In this document: positions 26,721 through 34,200 of the stretch, piece after piece
How positions within the stretch are numbered: the stretch's first letter is position 1
How the letters are laid out: each line of letters opens with the position of its first letter
From: Actinomycetota bacterium
GTDB lineage: Bacteria > Actinomycetota > Aquicultoria > Aquicultorales > Aquicultoraceae
DNA: 46,260 nt
Assembly: GCA_018333515.1 (NCBI GenBank)
Contig: JAGXSZ010000019.1
Location: forward strand, 1-46,260
Reading direction: 5' to 3'
Translations under genes and position numbers: made by a program
Notes under the pieces: generated by a model
What the model was told of the DNA's origin: nothing
Seen by the model: the letters and a program-made list of their open reading frames with translations, nothing else
Database searches by the model: none

Positions 26721-26856
26721 CTAGTATTCCATCACACATACATCGACTAGTATCCGTCATTCTGAGGGAGTTGAAAACGACCGAACAATCTCAAGCTTTA
26801 GAGATTCTTCGTTTCACTCAGAATGACGACTCATAAAACGTGTGATGGAGTACTAG
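26721..26856. mobile_element. 136-bp palindromic MITE-like element
   Basis: The ends CTAGTATTCCATCACAC (26721-26737) and GTGTGATGGAGTACTAG (26840-26856) are inverted with one mismatch. Inside, CGTCATTCTGAG and CTCAGAATGACG form a second inverted pair, and AATCTC / GAGATT a third. The whole element could fold as one long hairpin. No coding capacity. The GTCATTCTGAG core resembles a palindromic repeat that I recall from many bacterial genomes. Confidence 0.7.
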
Positions 26857-26935
26857 AGTATGTAACATTTATTTTTCAATTATTTAACAACATATCTACA
26901 GTACAGCGATTCAATTCTTAATTATATCCCATAAA

Positions 26936-26991
26936 TTGTAACAATCTATTTACAATACTTTAACCACTCCTTACCGCCTATCCGCTAGTAT
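26936..26991 (+). promoter_or_regulatory. Pho-box-like 11-bp direct repeats and -10 box of the SLH gene
   Basis: TAACAAT (26939), TTACAAT (26950) and TAACCA (26961) at 11-bp spacing, then 19 nt, then TAGTAT (26986-26991). The first ~28 nt are nearly identical to the box of the Ig-repeat gene. Confidence 0.78.
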
Positions 26992-27082
26992 TTTTTTTAG
27001 ACAAGGGGCTTGACGAATGGGCACCGACTCTAACAGGGGTTTGAAATATAAAACAACCCGACAACAAAAAAAGGGGGTGGGA

Positions 27083-27139
27083 ATGTGCGGTAATAAAAGG
27101 TCGGATTTGGGTGCAGTTAGGTCGGATTTAGATCTTTAA
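27083..27139 (+). CDS. Possible 18-residue leader peptide upstream of the SLH gene
   Basis: ATG to TAA, 18 codons (MCGNKRSDLGAVRSDLDL), after a strong purine-rich ribosome site (AAGGGGGTG). RSDL and its DNA (AGGTCGGATTT) occur twice. It ends 36 nt before the SLH gene. It may be translated, but no other evidence supports it. Confidence 0.3.
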   Translation: MCGNKRSDLGAVRSDLDL

Positions 27140-27175
27140 AACCAAGCCAAGATATGATGAAAGGATGAAAATTTC

Positions 27176-27991
27176 ATGCGTACGTTTAGGAGTAAGTTAA
27201 AGAAAAAAGCCGCTACTTTGCTTGCGGTAAGCATGCTGGCGACTTCGTTGATGGGAATGTCGATAGCTAGCGCCAATACGGGATTAGAAATGCCGGATGA
27301 TTTCACAGTGACGCCTTCAAGGGACGCCTTCTTGCCAAGGTTTAGCATGCCTACAGATGTAACAACCACAACAGTAGGCGCAGCCGGGTACCACTGGGCC
27401 GCCGCCGATATTTTCGACATGATGGCCGTAGGGTCTCTCAAGGGTTATCCGGATAAAATGTTCCGTCCAAACAAGGCGGTTACCCGTGCGGAGTTCGCAA
27501 CGGCTATGACGCGCGGTCTTCAGTTGCCCTCTCCCGAGGATAGCGTGGAACTCAGGGATCTCTCCGAGAAGCACTGGGCATTTAAAGACGTCCAGAAAGC
27601 CCTCCCTTACCTCGCGATGCTTCCTGATGGTTCATTCCGTCCAGGCACCGCGGCTACCAGAGAAGACGTAGCTGTGGCCTTAGTTATGGCTACCGGTCTC
27701 GACAAGAGGGTTGCGGACCCGGTCGCTATCGACTTGATCTTTGCGGACTACAAGACCGTATCTCCGGACCTGAGAGCCCTCGTCGCTGTAGCCGTCGATC
27801 AGAAATTGATCAAGGGCTACAAAGTATTAAAGGCGGATGGTCAGTATACTGACGCTGCTGGCCTCAAGTATAACCTCGAAATCAGAGGTCAGAGCTTTGT
27901 AACCAGGGGCGAAGTGGCCCACCTGCTCAACGAGTCCAGGAAGAACATGTCGCTCGGATTCAAGTTGGCTCCCGGCACCGAGTTAGAGTAA
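27176..27991 (+). CDS. S-layer-homology (SLH) domain surface protein
   Basis: A 271-residue exported protein. A signal peptide (KKKAATLLAVSMLATSLMGMSIASA) is followed by SLH motifs: HWAAADIF...GYPDKMFRPNKAVTRAEFATAMTR (~76-120), HWAFKDVQKALPYLAMLPDGSFRPGTAATREDVAVAL (~130-170) and a weaker third copy ending at RGEVAHLLN. SLH domains bind cell-wall-linked polymers and hold S-layer or envelope proteins. Apart from them there is almost nothing else, so it may be an anchor or spacer. Expression is probably under the Pho-type promoter. The convergent thiC-like gene is separated by a long terminator hairpin. Confidence 0.87.
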   Translation: MRTFRSKLKKKAATLLAVSMLATSLMGMSIASANTGLEMPDDFTVTPSRDAFLPRFSMPTDVTTTTVGAAGYHWAAADIFDMMAVGSLKGYPDKMFRPNKAVTRAEFATAMTRGLQLPSPEDSVELRDLSEKHWAFKDVQKALPYLAMLPDGSFRPGTAATREDVAVALVMATGLDKRVADPVAIDLIFADYKTVSPDLRALVAVAVDQKLIKGYKVLKADGQYTDAAGLKYNLEIRGQSFVTRGEVAHLLNESRKNMSLGFKLAPGTELE

Positions 27992-28042
27992 GAATACGGT
28001 ATTTACTAGCGCGATTTACTAGTGTGATTTAAGTGAAGGTCT

Positions 28043-28090
28043 AAGGAGCACCTGGCTGAGGGTAGCATAGCCCTCAGCCAGGTGCTCCTT
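28043..28090. terminator. Long perfect hairpin between convergent genes
   Basis: A 20-bp perfect stem (28043-28062 with 28071-28090) and an 8-nt loop. It lies 51 nt after the SLH gene and 6 nt before the end of the thiC-like gene, so it likely terminates both. Confidence 0.8.
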
Positions 28091-28096
28091 AACTTA

Positions 28097-29380
28097 TTAC
28101 ATAAAATGCCGGTTCGCGTTGGCCAGCGCGCAGAATTTGCCGCACATCGTACAATTGTGCTCGGCCCCCGGGCTGCGGTCGTCGCGCATCGCCCGTGCGT
28201 CCTGGCCGAAGAGCGCGTGCGAGAATTGTCTCTCCCAGTCGAGGTCGCGACGGGCGCGCGACATATCGAGGTCGCGCTCGGCCACCCTGCCGCGCAGCTT
28301 CACGATATCACCGGCGTGGGCCGCAACTTTGGCGGCCTTGACCCCGATGCGCACGTCCTCCTCGTTGGGAAGCCCCAGGTGCTCGGCGGGGGTGATGTAG
28401 CAGAGAAGGTCGGCCCCGTAGCGGCTCGACATGGCGATGCCGATCGCCGCCGTTATGTGGTCGTAGCCCGCGCCGACATCGGTGACGAGCGGCCCGAGCA
28501 TGTAGTAGGGCGCGCCTCCCGACATCTTCTTCTCGAGGATGATGCTCGCTTCTACTTCGTCGAGCGGAACGTGGCCGGGGCCCTCGACCATCACCTGACA
28601 GTCCATCTCGCGGGCGGCCTCCGCCAGCTCGCAGTTGATGAGCAGCTCCTGAATTTGCGCGCGGTCGAGTGAGTCGGCGATCGCGCCGGCGCGCAGGCCG
28701 TTGCCGAGGCTTAAGACCGTATCGTATTTCTTCAGTATCTCGACGACCTTATCGAATCTCTCGTAGAATGGGTTGTCTTTCTCGTTGGCGAGCATCCAGC
28801 CGACCATCGTCGCGCCGCCTTTTGAGACGAGGCCCCCGTGACGGTACCCCTGCCGCTTGAGGCGCTCTATCGTGTAGAGGTTGATGCCGCAATGGACGGC
28901 CATAAAGGCCACACCGTCGGCGCACTGGCGCTCGAGCACGTCAAAAAGGAGTTCCTCGGTGAGTTTGTTGGGGTCGCCATAGCGCTCGGTCGCCTCACAG
29001 AAGGCCTGGTAGAGCGGGACCGTGCCGACCGGCAGCGGTGTCGCCTCGATGATTGCGCGCCGTATCGCGTCGAGGTCGCCACCGACGCTCAGCTCCATGA
29101 GCGTGTCCGCGCCGCTCTCGAGCGCGACCGCGGCCTTTCGAAGCTCGAGGTCGAGGTCGGCTATCTCGGTCGAGGTGCCGATGCTTGCGTTGACCTTGCT
29201 GCTCAGGCCGTATCCAATGCCTACCGGCCGCGAGTCCTGTCGCAAGCCGCCGACGATGATCACGGTGCCCTTGGCGATACGTTGCCTCAATATTTCCACG
29301 TCGATGCCCTCGACGTGTGCTACTTTGCGCATCTCCTCGCTGATGTGACCGTCTCTTGCCAACTCAAGCTGTGTCTTCAT
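28097..29380 (-). CDS. ThiC-family radical SAM enzyme, probably BzaF-type 5-hydroxybenzimidazole synthase
   Basis: A 427-residue ThiC-family protein with the C-terminal cluster motif CTMCGKFC. The family uses a radical SAM reaction to rearrange aminoimidazole ribotide: ThiC makes the thiamine pyrimidine, BzaA, BzaB and BzaF make 5-hydroxybenzimidazole, the lower-ligand precursor of B12. The sequence has changes from ThiC hallmarks I know: SLGNGLRAG for SLGDGLRPG, and MELSVGGD for MDLSTGGD. A cobalamin riboswitch with its own promoter and terminator stands directly upstream, and cobalt-uptake genes lie just beyond it. This favours a B12 role, though plain thiC is not excluded. AGGAGGT precedes the ATG at 29380. 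Confidence 0.85.
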   Translation of the reverse strand: MKTQLELARDGHISEEMRKVAHVEGIDVEILRQRIAKGTVIIVGGLRQDSRPVGIGYGLSSKVNASIGTSTEIADLDLELRKAAVALESGADTLMELSVGGDLDAIRRAIIEATPLPVGTVPLYQAFCEATERYGDPNKLTEELLFDVLERQCADGVAFMAVHCGINLYTIERLKRQGYRHGGLVSKGGATMVGWMLANEKDNPFYERFDKVVEILKKYDTVLSLGNGLRAGAIADSLDRAQIQELLINCELAEAAREMDCQVMVEGPGHVPLDEVEASIILEKKMSGGAPYYMLGPLVTDVGAGYDHITAAIGIAMSSRYGADLLCYITPAEHLGLPNEEDVRIGVKAAKVAAHAGDIVKLRGRVAERDLDMSRARRDLDWERQFSHALFGQDARAMRDDRSPGAEHNCTMCGKFCALANANRHFM

Positions 29381-29441
29381 TTATACCTCCTGGTTTCTAT
29401 GGATTGAAGCTGATGGCTGATTACTGAAAGCTTAGAAAAAC

Positions 29442-29472
29442 AAAAAAACCTCAAGCCAAAAATGGCTTGAGG
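29442..29472 (-). terminator. Riboswitch expression-platform terminator
   Basis: On the minus strand CCTCAAGCCA / TGGCTTGAGG is a perfect 10-bp stem followed by seven T residues. It lies between the cobalamin aptamer and the ThiC-family gene, so B12 binding probably stops transcription here. Confidence 0.88.
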
Positions 29473-29535
29473 TAATCGACCAGATATATCCTCAAACGCC
29501 GCACTCCCAGCGCTCGAAAGTCTTTCGCGGCATAC

Positions 29536-29802
29536 CCAGGCAGGTCTTCTGGCTTACGGTCATTGCCTTTTCCGCGCCTTCCCGGGCCGGTAGATAATTG
29601 TAGCTCAGCGCTCGTAGGGCTTTAGCCCTGATACTCTTCAGCCCTAACGGTCAGCACTAAAAGGCTGGTCAGCTACGGAATATCGATTCCTGTTTTATCT
29701 ACGTGTTGCCCAGTGGCATAATGCGGATGGCTCCCGTTTACAGCGGCGGGCCCGCGCCGGATTCGCACCGGCTTCCCTATTCTCCCACGATGGGGCACCT
29801 GG
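29536..29802 (-). ncRNA. Cobalamin (B12) riboswitch
   Basis: Read on the minus strand the conserved parts occur in order: GGTGCC, AGGGAAGCCGGTG, CGAATCCGGCGCGG, CCCGC-CGCTGT, GCCACTGGG, GGGAAGGC, and GACCGTAAGCCAGAAGACCTGCC. This is the classic B12-box aptamer. It is bounded by a promoter upstream and a terminator downstream and points at the ThiC-family gene, not at cbiM. Confidence 0.95.
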
Positions 29803-29836
29803 ATAGATTCTATATACGATTGTCCAACACCACAGA

Positions 29837-29865
29837 ACTATATAGAAAGCAGGCGGGCTTGTCAA
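29837..29865 (-). promoter_or_regulatory. Promoter of the cobalamin riboswitch unit
   Basis: On the minus strand TTGACA (29865-29860), 17-nt spacer, TATAGT (29842-29837). The start point is expected near 29830, just before the aptamer. It shows the riboswitch unit is transcribed apart from cbiO. Confidence 0.8.
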
Positions 29866-29947
29866 ACGCCGGCTTGCCCTCGCAATCCGTGTGTTCTGCC
29901 TGGTTTTACTTGGGGTCTTGTGTTAATTGTCAAGCGTCGCGTGCGCC

Positions 29948-30724
29948 TTAACCCCGCAACCCCTCCAGCTCCGCGCTGAGCGGCAGCTCCAAGCCGTGGG
30001 CTTCAAGCAGCTCTCTATCGACCAGCAGCTCCCGCGTCGGGGCGTCGGCTACTATTTTGCCGCCCGAGAGAATCACCGAGCGGTCGCATGTACGCCAGGC
30101 GAAATCGAGGTTGTGGGTGGCGATTATCATGGTGTGGCCGAGTTCGAGGATAAGCGTCTCCAGGCGTTTTCTGGCCCGCGGGTCGAGGTTGCTGGTCGGC
30201 TCATCGAGCACGAGTATCTTCGGGTTCATCGAGAGGACGGTCGCTAGCGCCACCCGCTTCTTCTCGCCGAAGCTTAGGTGATGCGCCGAGCGGCTGGTAG
30301 CCCAGAGCATATCGACTACCTCGAGGGCGTCTTTTACGTGCGCTGCGACCTCAGCCTCATTCAAACCCTGGTTTATCGGGCCGAACGCGACGTCGTCGAA
30401 GACGGTCGTCAAAAAAAGCTGGTCGTCAGGGTCTTGAAAGACGAGGCCGACGAGGCCGCGAATCTTCTTAAGGTTCTGCTTGGTCGGCGCCAGGCCGTCT
30501 AACAGAAGCTCGCCCTCGCCCCTGAGCGTCCCGTTCAAGTGCATCAGGAAGGTCGATTTTCCGGCGCCGTTCGGGCCAAGGAGCGCGACGCGCTCCCCCT
30601 CGCGCACCGCAAGGTCGATGCCTTTGAGCGCGGCGGTCCCGTCCGGGTATCTATAGGTCAAGCCGACTGCTTGAATTACAGTATGCAAAACGGTATCTAA
30701 AACAGTATGCAAAACAGTATCCAA
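29948..30724 (-). CDS. cbiO: Cobalt/nickel ECF transporter ATPase, CbiO
   Basis: A 258-residue energy-coupling-factor ATPase with Walker [12 protein letters not shown], signature [16 protein letters not shown] and Walker [14 protein letters not shown]. It powers cobalt or nickel import with CbiM and CbiQ. The TTG start is backed by GGAGG 9 nt upstream and sits 3 nt after the cbiQ stop. The first 16 codons are a tandem duplication ([16 protein letters not shown]) of 24 nt, ahead of the usual start. A decayed copy of its Walker B region lies near 20 kb. Confidence 0.95.
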   Translation of the reverse strand: MDTVLHTVLDTVLHTVIQAVGLTYRYPDGTAALKGIDLAVREGERVALLGPNGAGKSTFLMHLNGTLRGEGELLLDGLAPTKQNLKKIRGLVGLVFQDPDDQLFLTTVFDDVAFGPINQGLNEAEVAAHVKDALEVVDMLWATSRSAHHLSFGEKKRVALATVLSMNPKILVLDEPTSNLDPRARKRLETLILELGHTMIIATHNLDFAWRTCDRSVILSGGKIVADAPTRELLVDRELLEAHGLELPLSAELEGLRG

Positions 30725-30727
30725 AAT

Positions 30728-31642
30728 CTAGAGCCTCCAGAATAAAATAATCGATAGCGTCACGAAAAAGAGCACGGTGAATACCGCGTCGCGGGCGGCA
30801 AACGCCGGCACTTCGAGGGTCTTTATCGTCCCGTCGTAACCCCGCGCCGACATCGCCGCGTAGACCCGCTCGGCGCGCTCGTAGGAGCGGATAAAGAGAC
30901 TCCCAACCATTTGCCCGATGATTTTGAGGTGCCAGATGCGTCCTCCCCCGAAAGCGCGTGCGTCCCTGGCGCGCATCATCGTCTTGACCTCGCTCGTCAG
31001 CACCCACATGAAGCGGTAGAGAAACGAGAAGAGCATCGTTAAGACCTGCGGCACCCGGATAAGCTCTAGCCCCTTGACGAATTTAGGAAACGGCGTCGTC
31101 GAGTAGAGAAGTATTGTCGTCAGCACCGAAAGCCACGATTTAATGAGCGCGTTGAAGAGGGTGTAGAGACCCCCGTGCGTTATCGAGTAGCGCGCGAATC
31201 CCAGATTATAGGTTTCGGGGTGGGGCTTGTCCGGCATAAACACCAGGAGCGCCCCCGCAAAGAGCACGAAAGGGAGGACGATGAGCGAGCGCTTTACACC
31301 AAAGGTAATCGGCACTCCGGCTATCATATAGAGCAGCGTTATCGCGGTGAAGTACAGGCCGAAGCGCCAAACTTCCGCCGCCGGGGTAAGCACGACCGCC
31401 AGGATAAGCGCGACGAGCGCTATCGTTTTGGTCCGCGCGTCTAAGCGGTGGATGGGGGAGTCGGCGTATGCGTATAGTTCGAATGAGTAGGTGTGCGTAT
31501 GCCGGTGCGCCTCTTGAAGCTTTTTGTCGGCGGCTTTCTCATGGGCGTGCTGGTGATAGTGGGCATGGCGATGCGTAACCGCCCCGTGCGCGTGGTCGTG
31601 AAAGTGTATCTCATTGTCATCGTGCGTGTGTTGCGAATCCAT
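30728..31642 (-). CDS. cbiQ: Cobalt/nickel ECF transporter T-component, CbiQ, with His-rich N-terminus
   Basis: A 304-residue membrane protein. The first ~50 residues hold about 17 His (HTHDD, HFHDHAH, THRHAHYHQHAH, HRHTHT), an added metal-binding tail. The rest is the EcfT/CbiQ domain with ~5 membrane segments and the coupling motifs ARDARAF and AMSARGYDG that contact CbiO. The His tail suggests storage or delivery of Co2+ or Ni2+ at the inner face (inference). It lies between cbiM and cbiO. Confidence 0.93.
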   Translation of the reverse strand: MDSQHTHDDNEIHFHDHAHGAVTHRHAHYHQHAHEKAADKKLQEAHRHTHTYSFELYAYADSPIHRLDARTKTIALVALILAVVLTPAAEVWRFGLYFTAITLLYMIAGVPITFGVKRSLIVLPFVLFAGALLVFMPDKPHPETYNLGFARYSITHGGLYTLFNALIKSWLSVLTTILLYSTTPFPKFVKGLELIRVPQVLTMLFSFLYRFMWVLTSEVKTMMRARDARAFGGGRIWHLKIIGQMVGSLFIRSYERAERVYAAMSARGYDGTIKTLEVPAFAARDAVFTVLFFVTLSIILFWRL

Positions 31643-31714
31643 CGGTCGGTTTCCTCTCCCAAGAACCAGGGGTCAGGTCTTTATTTTTTAGCCTAGCCTA
31701 GTTGCGAGCCCGTT

Positions 31715-32632
31715 CTAGCCGGTCTCTCCACCAACCTGCCGGCGCCTGGCAATGCCGGCGAGCCCGAAGCCGACGCCTAGCGCGATACAGACGCCCACCA
31801 GGCCGGCCAGGCCGGTCGCCAGCCACTCGTTTCGCAGCCCCGGAACGGCGTAGTCGGGAATGAGCGAATTAAAAAGACCGGTCGCCCTATCGATGAAACC
31901 GAGGTCGTGCGCGACCCGCTCGAGACCGTCGGGGAGTGAGGATGCGAGCGGCGACAGAAATACCGCGAGCGCGATCGATATCGACGAAAAGACGGCGATG
32001 CTTCGCACGTCGAGCGCGGCATTGCCTTGGATAAGGTCGGGCCGGACTCTGGCTAGGTAGCCGATGGTGGTAGCAGTGATAAGACCCTCGGCCGCCCCGA
32101 TGACGATATGCCAGCCGGTCATGAGCGAGGCGGTTATCGCCAGCGGCGCCGTGCCGGATAAATAGAGTTCGACCGCGACAACGAGCGCCGTGACTACCGT
32201 AGATACCAGCCCGGCCGAAAATGCCGCCACCGGAGTGCTGAAACGTTTTATCACGCCGTAGATTAGATACGCGACGGAGGGGGCTATAATCGCCATGTTG
32301 AACACGTTGGCCCCGAGCGCGCTGATGCCGCCGTCGCCGAAGAGAAATGCCTGGACGCCGACGACCGAGAGCATCACGAGCATCGCCCTCCACGGGCCGA
32401 TGAGAATCGCCGCGAGTGCTGCCCCGAGGAAATGGCCCGAGGTGCCGCCGGCGACCGGGAAGTTGAGCATCTGCGCCGCGAAGATGAACGCCGCGAGGAC
32501 GCCCATGAGCGGCGGGTCTTTCTCTTCCAACTCTTGGTTGGCACGGCGTACCGCATAGGTTATCGCGATGCCCGCCGCCGCCGCTGTCGTCACCCATGTC
32601 TTCGTGTCCAGGAATCCATCGGGGATATGCAT
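31715..32632 (-). CDS. cbiM: Cobalt/nickel ECF transporter substrate component, CbiM with fused PDGLE (CbiN-like) domain
   Basis: A 305-residue membrane protein. It starts MHIPDGFL, the CbiM metal-binding N-terminus where His2 and the free amino end bind the metal. The [20 protein letters not shown] and [16 protein letters not shown] motifs are family hallmarks. After residue ~220 comes a PDGLE domain ([11 protein letters not shown]) with a last membrane helix, which replaces CbiN. AGGAGC precedes the ATG. It takes up Co2+ (or Ni2+) for corrinoid and nickel enzymes. It is 85 nt after a His-rich small protein. Confidence 0.95.
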   Translation of the reverse strand: MHIPDGFLDTKTWVTTAAAAGIAITYAVRRANQELEEKDPPLMGVLAAFIFAAQMLNFPVAGGTSGHFLGAALAAILIGPWRAMLVMLSVVGVQAFLFGDGGISALGANVFNMAIIAPSVAYLIYGVIKRFSTPVAAFSAGLVSTVVTALVVAVELYLSGTAPLAITASLMTGWHIVIGAAEGLITATTIGYLARVRPDLIQGNAALDVRSIAVFSSISIALAVFLSPLASSLPDGLERVAHDLGFIDRATGLFNSLIPDYAVPGLRNEWLATGLAGLVGVCIALGVGFGLAGIARRRQVGGETG

Positions 32633-32717
32633 TTACGGCTCCTTTAATAATTCCAATGGTTGTTTACTCTTAGACACTTCGGTGTCCGATTGCGGGTGCC
32701 CGATTCATCGGGCGAAA

Positions 32718-32966
32718 CTAAACTTCTGTGATATGGACGTGTCCGTGGTTGTGGTGGCGCAAATCCTCCATCGCCGCCTCGAGGAGCGCCCCGGCCTCCG
32801 CCGCTTTCGCCCCGGCGTCTTTGAGCTTGCCCGAAAGCTCGTGCTCGTGCGCCGCGTCGGCGAGCCTCGCCCATTGCTCGGCGTTGGTATTCAAGAGCTT
32901 GAAATGCTCTAGTAGCTGGTAAATCGCGACCTTAAAGTCGGTCGTATTGAGTCCTGCTTGACACAT
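32718..32966 (-). CDS. Small His-rich-tailed protein at the head of the cobalt-transport operon
   Basis: An 82-residue mostly helical protein that ends in RHHNHGHVHITEV, a likely metal-binding tail. The start at 32966 is preceded by GGAGGTG; a longer frame upstream has no ribosome site. It is the first gene before cbiM, cbiQ and cbiO, so it may bind or sense cobalt or nickel for the transporter. No named family is recognised. Function is inference from tail and place. Confidence 0.7.
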   Translation of the reverse strand: MCQAGLNTTDFKVAIYQLLEHFKLLNTNAEQWARLADAAHEHELSGKLKDAGAKAAEAGALLEAAMEDLRHHNHGHVHITEV

Positions 32967-33041
32967 TTCCACACCTCCGGCTCGGCCTTGAGGCGTTCGC
33001 CCCGGATTAGGCGTCGCCGTTGGTCGACCAGTTTGTCGACC

Positions 33042-33091
33042 AAAAACAAAAACCACGAACTCGCGGGGTTCGCCCCGCTGGACCTTCGTGG
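33042..33091 (-). terminator. Intrinsic terminator between cooT and the cobalt operon
   Basis: On the minus strand CCACGAA ... TTCGTGG encloses an inner GCGGGG / CCCCGC hairpin, followed by TTTTTGTTTTT. It lies 121 nt after the cooT stop and before the His-rich gene. It ends the trx-cooT operon or acts in the leader of the cobalt operon. A second inverted repeat, TTGGTCGAC / GTCGACCAA (33020-33043), follows. Confidence 0.8.
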
Positions 33092-33211
33092 TCTGGTTAT
33101 TAGTTATTAGATTGTCAAAAGCATATCAGGTTTCGAGCGCGCTGCCTAGAGAGCGCACGCAATAATTGCCGATTATTTGCATGCAGCGCCCGCCTGTAGT
33201 CTGTACCTACG

Positions 33212-33403
33212 CTATTCGCTCGGCGTTAAAATAACCATATGGTCGAGGAGCTTCAGCTCTTTGAAATCGGCCTTGACTTGCTTTTGTTCTCCGAAAAGGT
33301 CGATGAGGAGAAGTTTATCGCCCGATGGCGTTATCGAAACGACATCTTTCATGAATATCTCTTGCTCGCCGTCCTTCTCGATATATACGTTTGTCTCACA
33401 CAT
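33212..33403 (-). CDS. cooT: CooT family nickel-binding protein
   Basis: A 63-residue CooT-family protein (MCETNVYI, VVSITPSGDKLLLIDLFGEQ, LDHMVIL). In Rhodospirillum rubrum, CooT binds Ni(II) through the N-terminal Cys2 and helps CO dehydrogenase maturation. Cys2 is present here. The start at 33403 overlaps the end of the DUF3842 gene by 8 nt, with GGAGG inside that gene. It goes with CooC from the first part of the window. Confidence 0.88.
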   Translation of the reverse strand: MCETNVYIEKDGEQEIFMKDVVSITPSGDKLLLIDLFGEQKQVKADFKELKLLDHMVILTPSE

Positions 33404-33848
33404 TCCCTTTAACCTCCACAACTCTACTGGTCTTATTGCCGGTGAGCGTGCTCTTGACCATCCTGAGCATCTCGTCCATGAGGTGGGGGAGCGGCAGGTT
33501 GCTCGCCCCCACGATGTCGATATGCGGCTGGCTCATCGGCAGCAGGATTTTCTTGGCTTTCGACAGCGATAAGCTCTCCGCCATCGCGGCGGTAAGCTCA
33601 CCCATAAACGAATTGGGCATGATTACCGATATCGGGCCGATTATAACGGCGGCCTCGGGCGCGGTTATTCGAAAGGCGTTTTCGCCGCTCGCCCCGCGGT
33701 TCGCCCCCGCCTTCATCATATTGCTCGCCGCAATCGCGTTCGTCCCGAGCACTATTATCTCTATCTTATCGGGGAGTTGCTCCCTGAGCCTGGCGACGAT
33801 TTGCTGGCCTATGCTGCCGCCGGCCCCGTCTACTACGAGTATTTTCAT
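33396..33848 (-). CDS. DUF3842 family protein
   Basis: A 150-residue protein of the DUF3842 family. The N-terminus MKILVVDGAGGSIGQQIVARL is a Rossmann-like beta-alpha unit with a glycine loop, followed by IIVLGTNAIAASNMM and IIGPISVIMPNSFMGE. Known neighbours of this uncharacterised family are CooT-like genes (memory, not checked). Here it is between trxA (3-nt gap) and cooT (overlap), so a role in nickel or CODH handling is plausible. Confidence 0.8.
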   Translation of the reverse strand: MKILVVDGAGGSIGQQIVARLREQLPDKIEIIVLGTNAIAASNMMKAGANRGASGENAFRITAPEAAVIIGPISVIMPNSFMGELTAAMAESLSLSKAKKILLPMSQPHIDIVGASNLPLPHLMDEMLRMVKSTLTGNKTSRVVEVKGNV

Positions 33849-33851
33849 CGG

Positions 33852-34181
33852 TTATCCAAGCCACTCCGAGAGTTCATCGACAAATCTCTCTTTGGGCATC
33901 GCGCCCATGAACCGCCGCTTAGCTTCGCCTTTTTCGAATAGGATGAAGGTGGGGATGCTCAACACCTGAAACTCGCCGGCTATGCGCGGGTTATCATCGA
34001 CGTTTAACTTGGCGAACTTTACTTTCTCTAAGAATTCACCGGCGAGTTCCTCGATGACCGGGGCGACGATTCTGCACGGTGCGCACCACTGCGCCCAGAA
34101 ATCGACCAGAACCGGCTTGTCCGAACCGATAATCTCCGCATCCCACGTCTGCTCGCTTACTTCGACCACATTCTCTCCCAT
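33852..34181 (-). CDS. trxA: Thioredoxin
   Basis: A 109-residue thioredoxin with the active site WCAPC (Trp32, Cys33-Cys36), the cis-Pro region (VLSIPTFILF) and normal length. It reduces protein disulfides in the cytoplasm and is reduced by the thioredoxin reductase encoded 19 nt upstream. Confidence 0.97.
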   Translation of the reverse strand: MGENVVEVSEQTWDAEIIGSDKPVLVDFWAQWCAPCRIVAPVIEELAGEFLEKVKFAKLNVDDNPRIAGEFQVLSIPTFILFEKGEAKRRFMGAMPKERFVDELSEWLG

Positions 34182-34200
34182 TGAGCGTTCCTCTCTATCC

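Noticed and set aside
29703-29951. Open frame on the plus strand across the riboswitch region
   Set aside because: It lies over the B12 aptamer and its promoter, has no family, and reading-frame length is short for this GC content.
32967-33211. Possible NiCo or other metal riboswitch in the leader before the His-rich gene
   Set aside because: Only a terminator and an inverted repeat are visible; I could not match the conserved four-way junction of the NiCo riboswitch.
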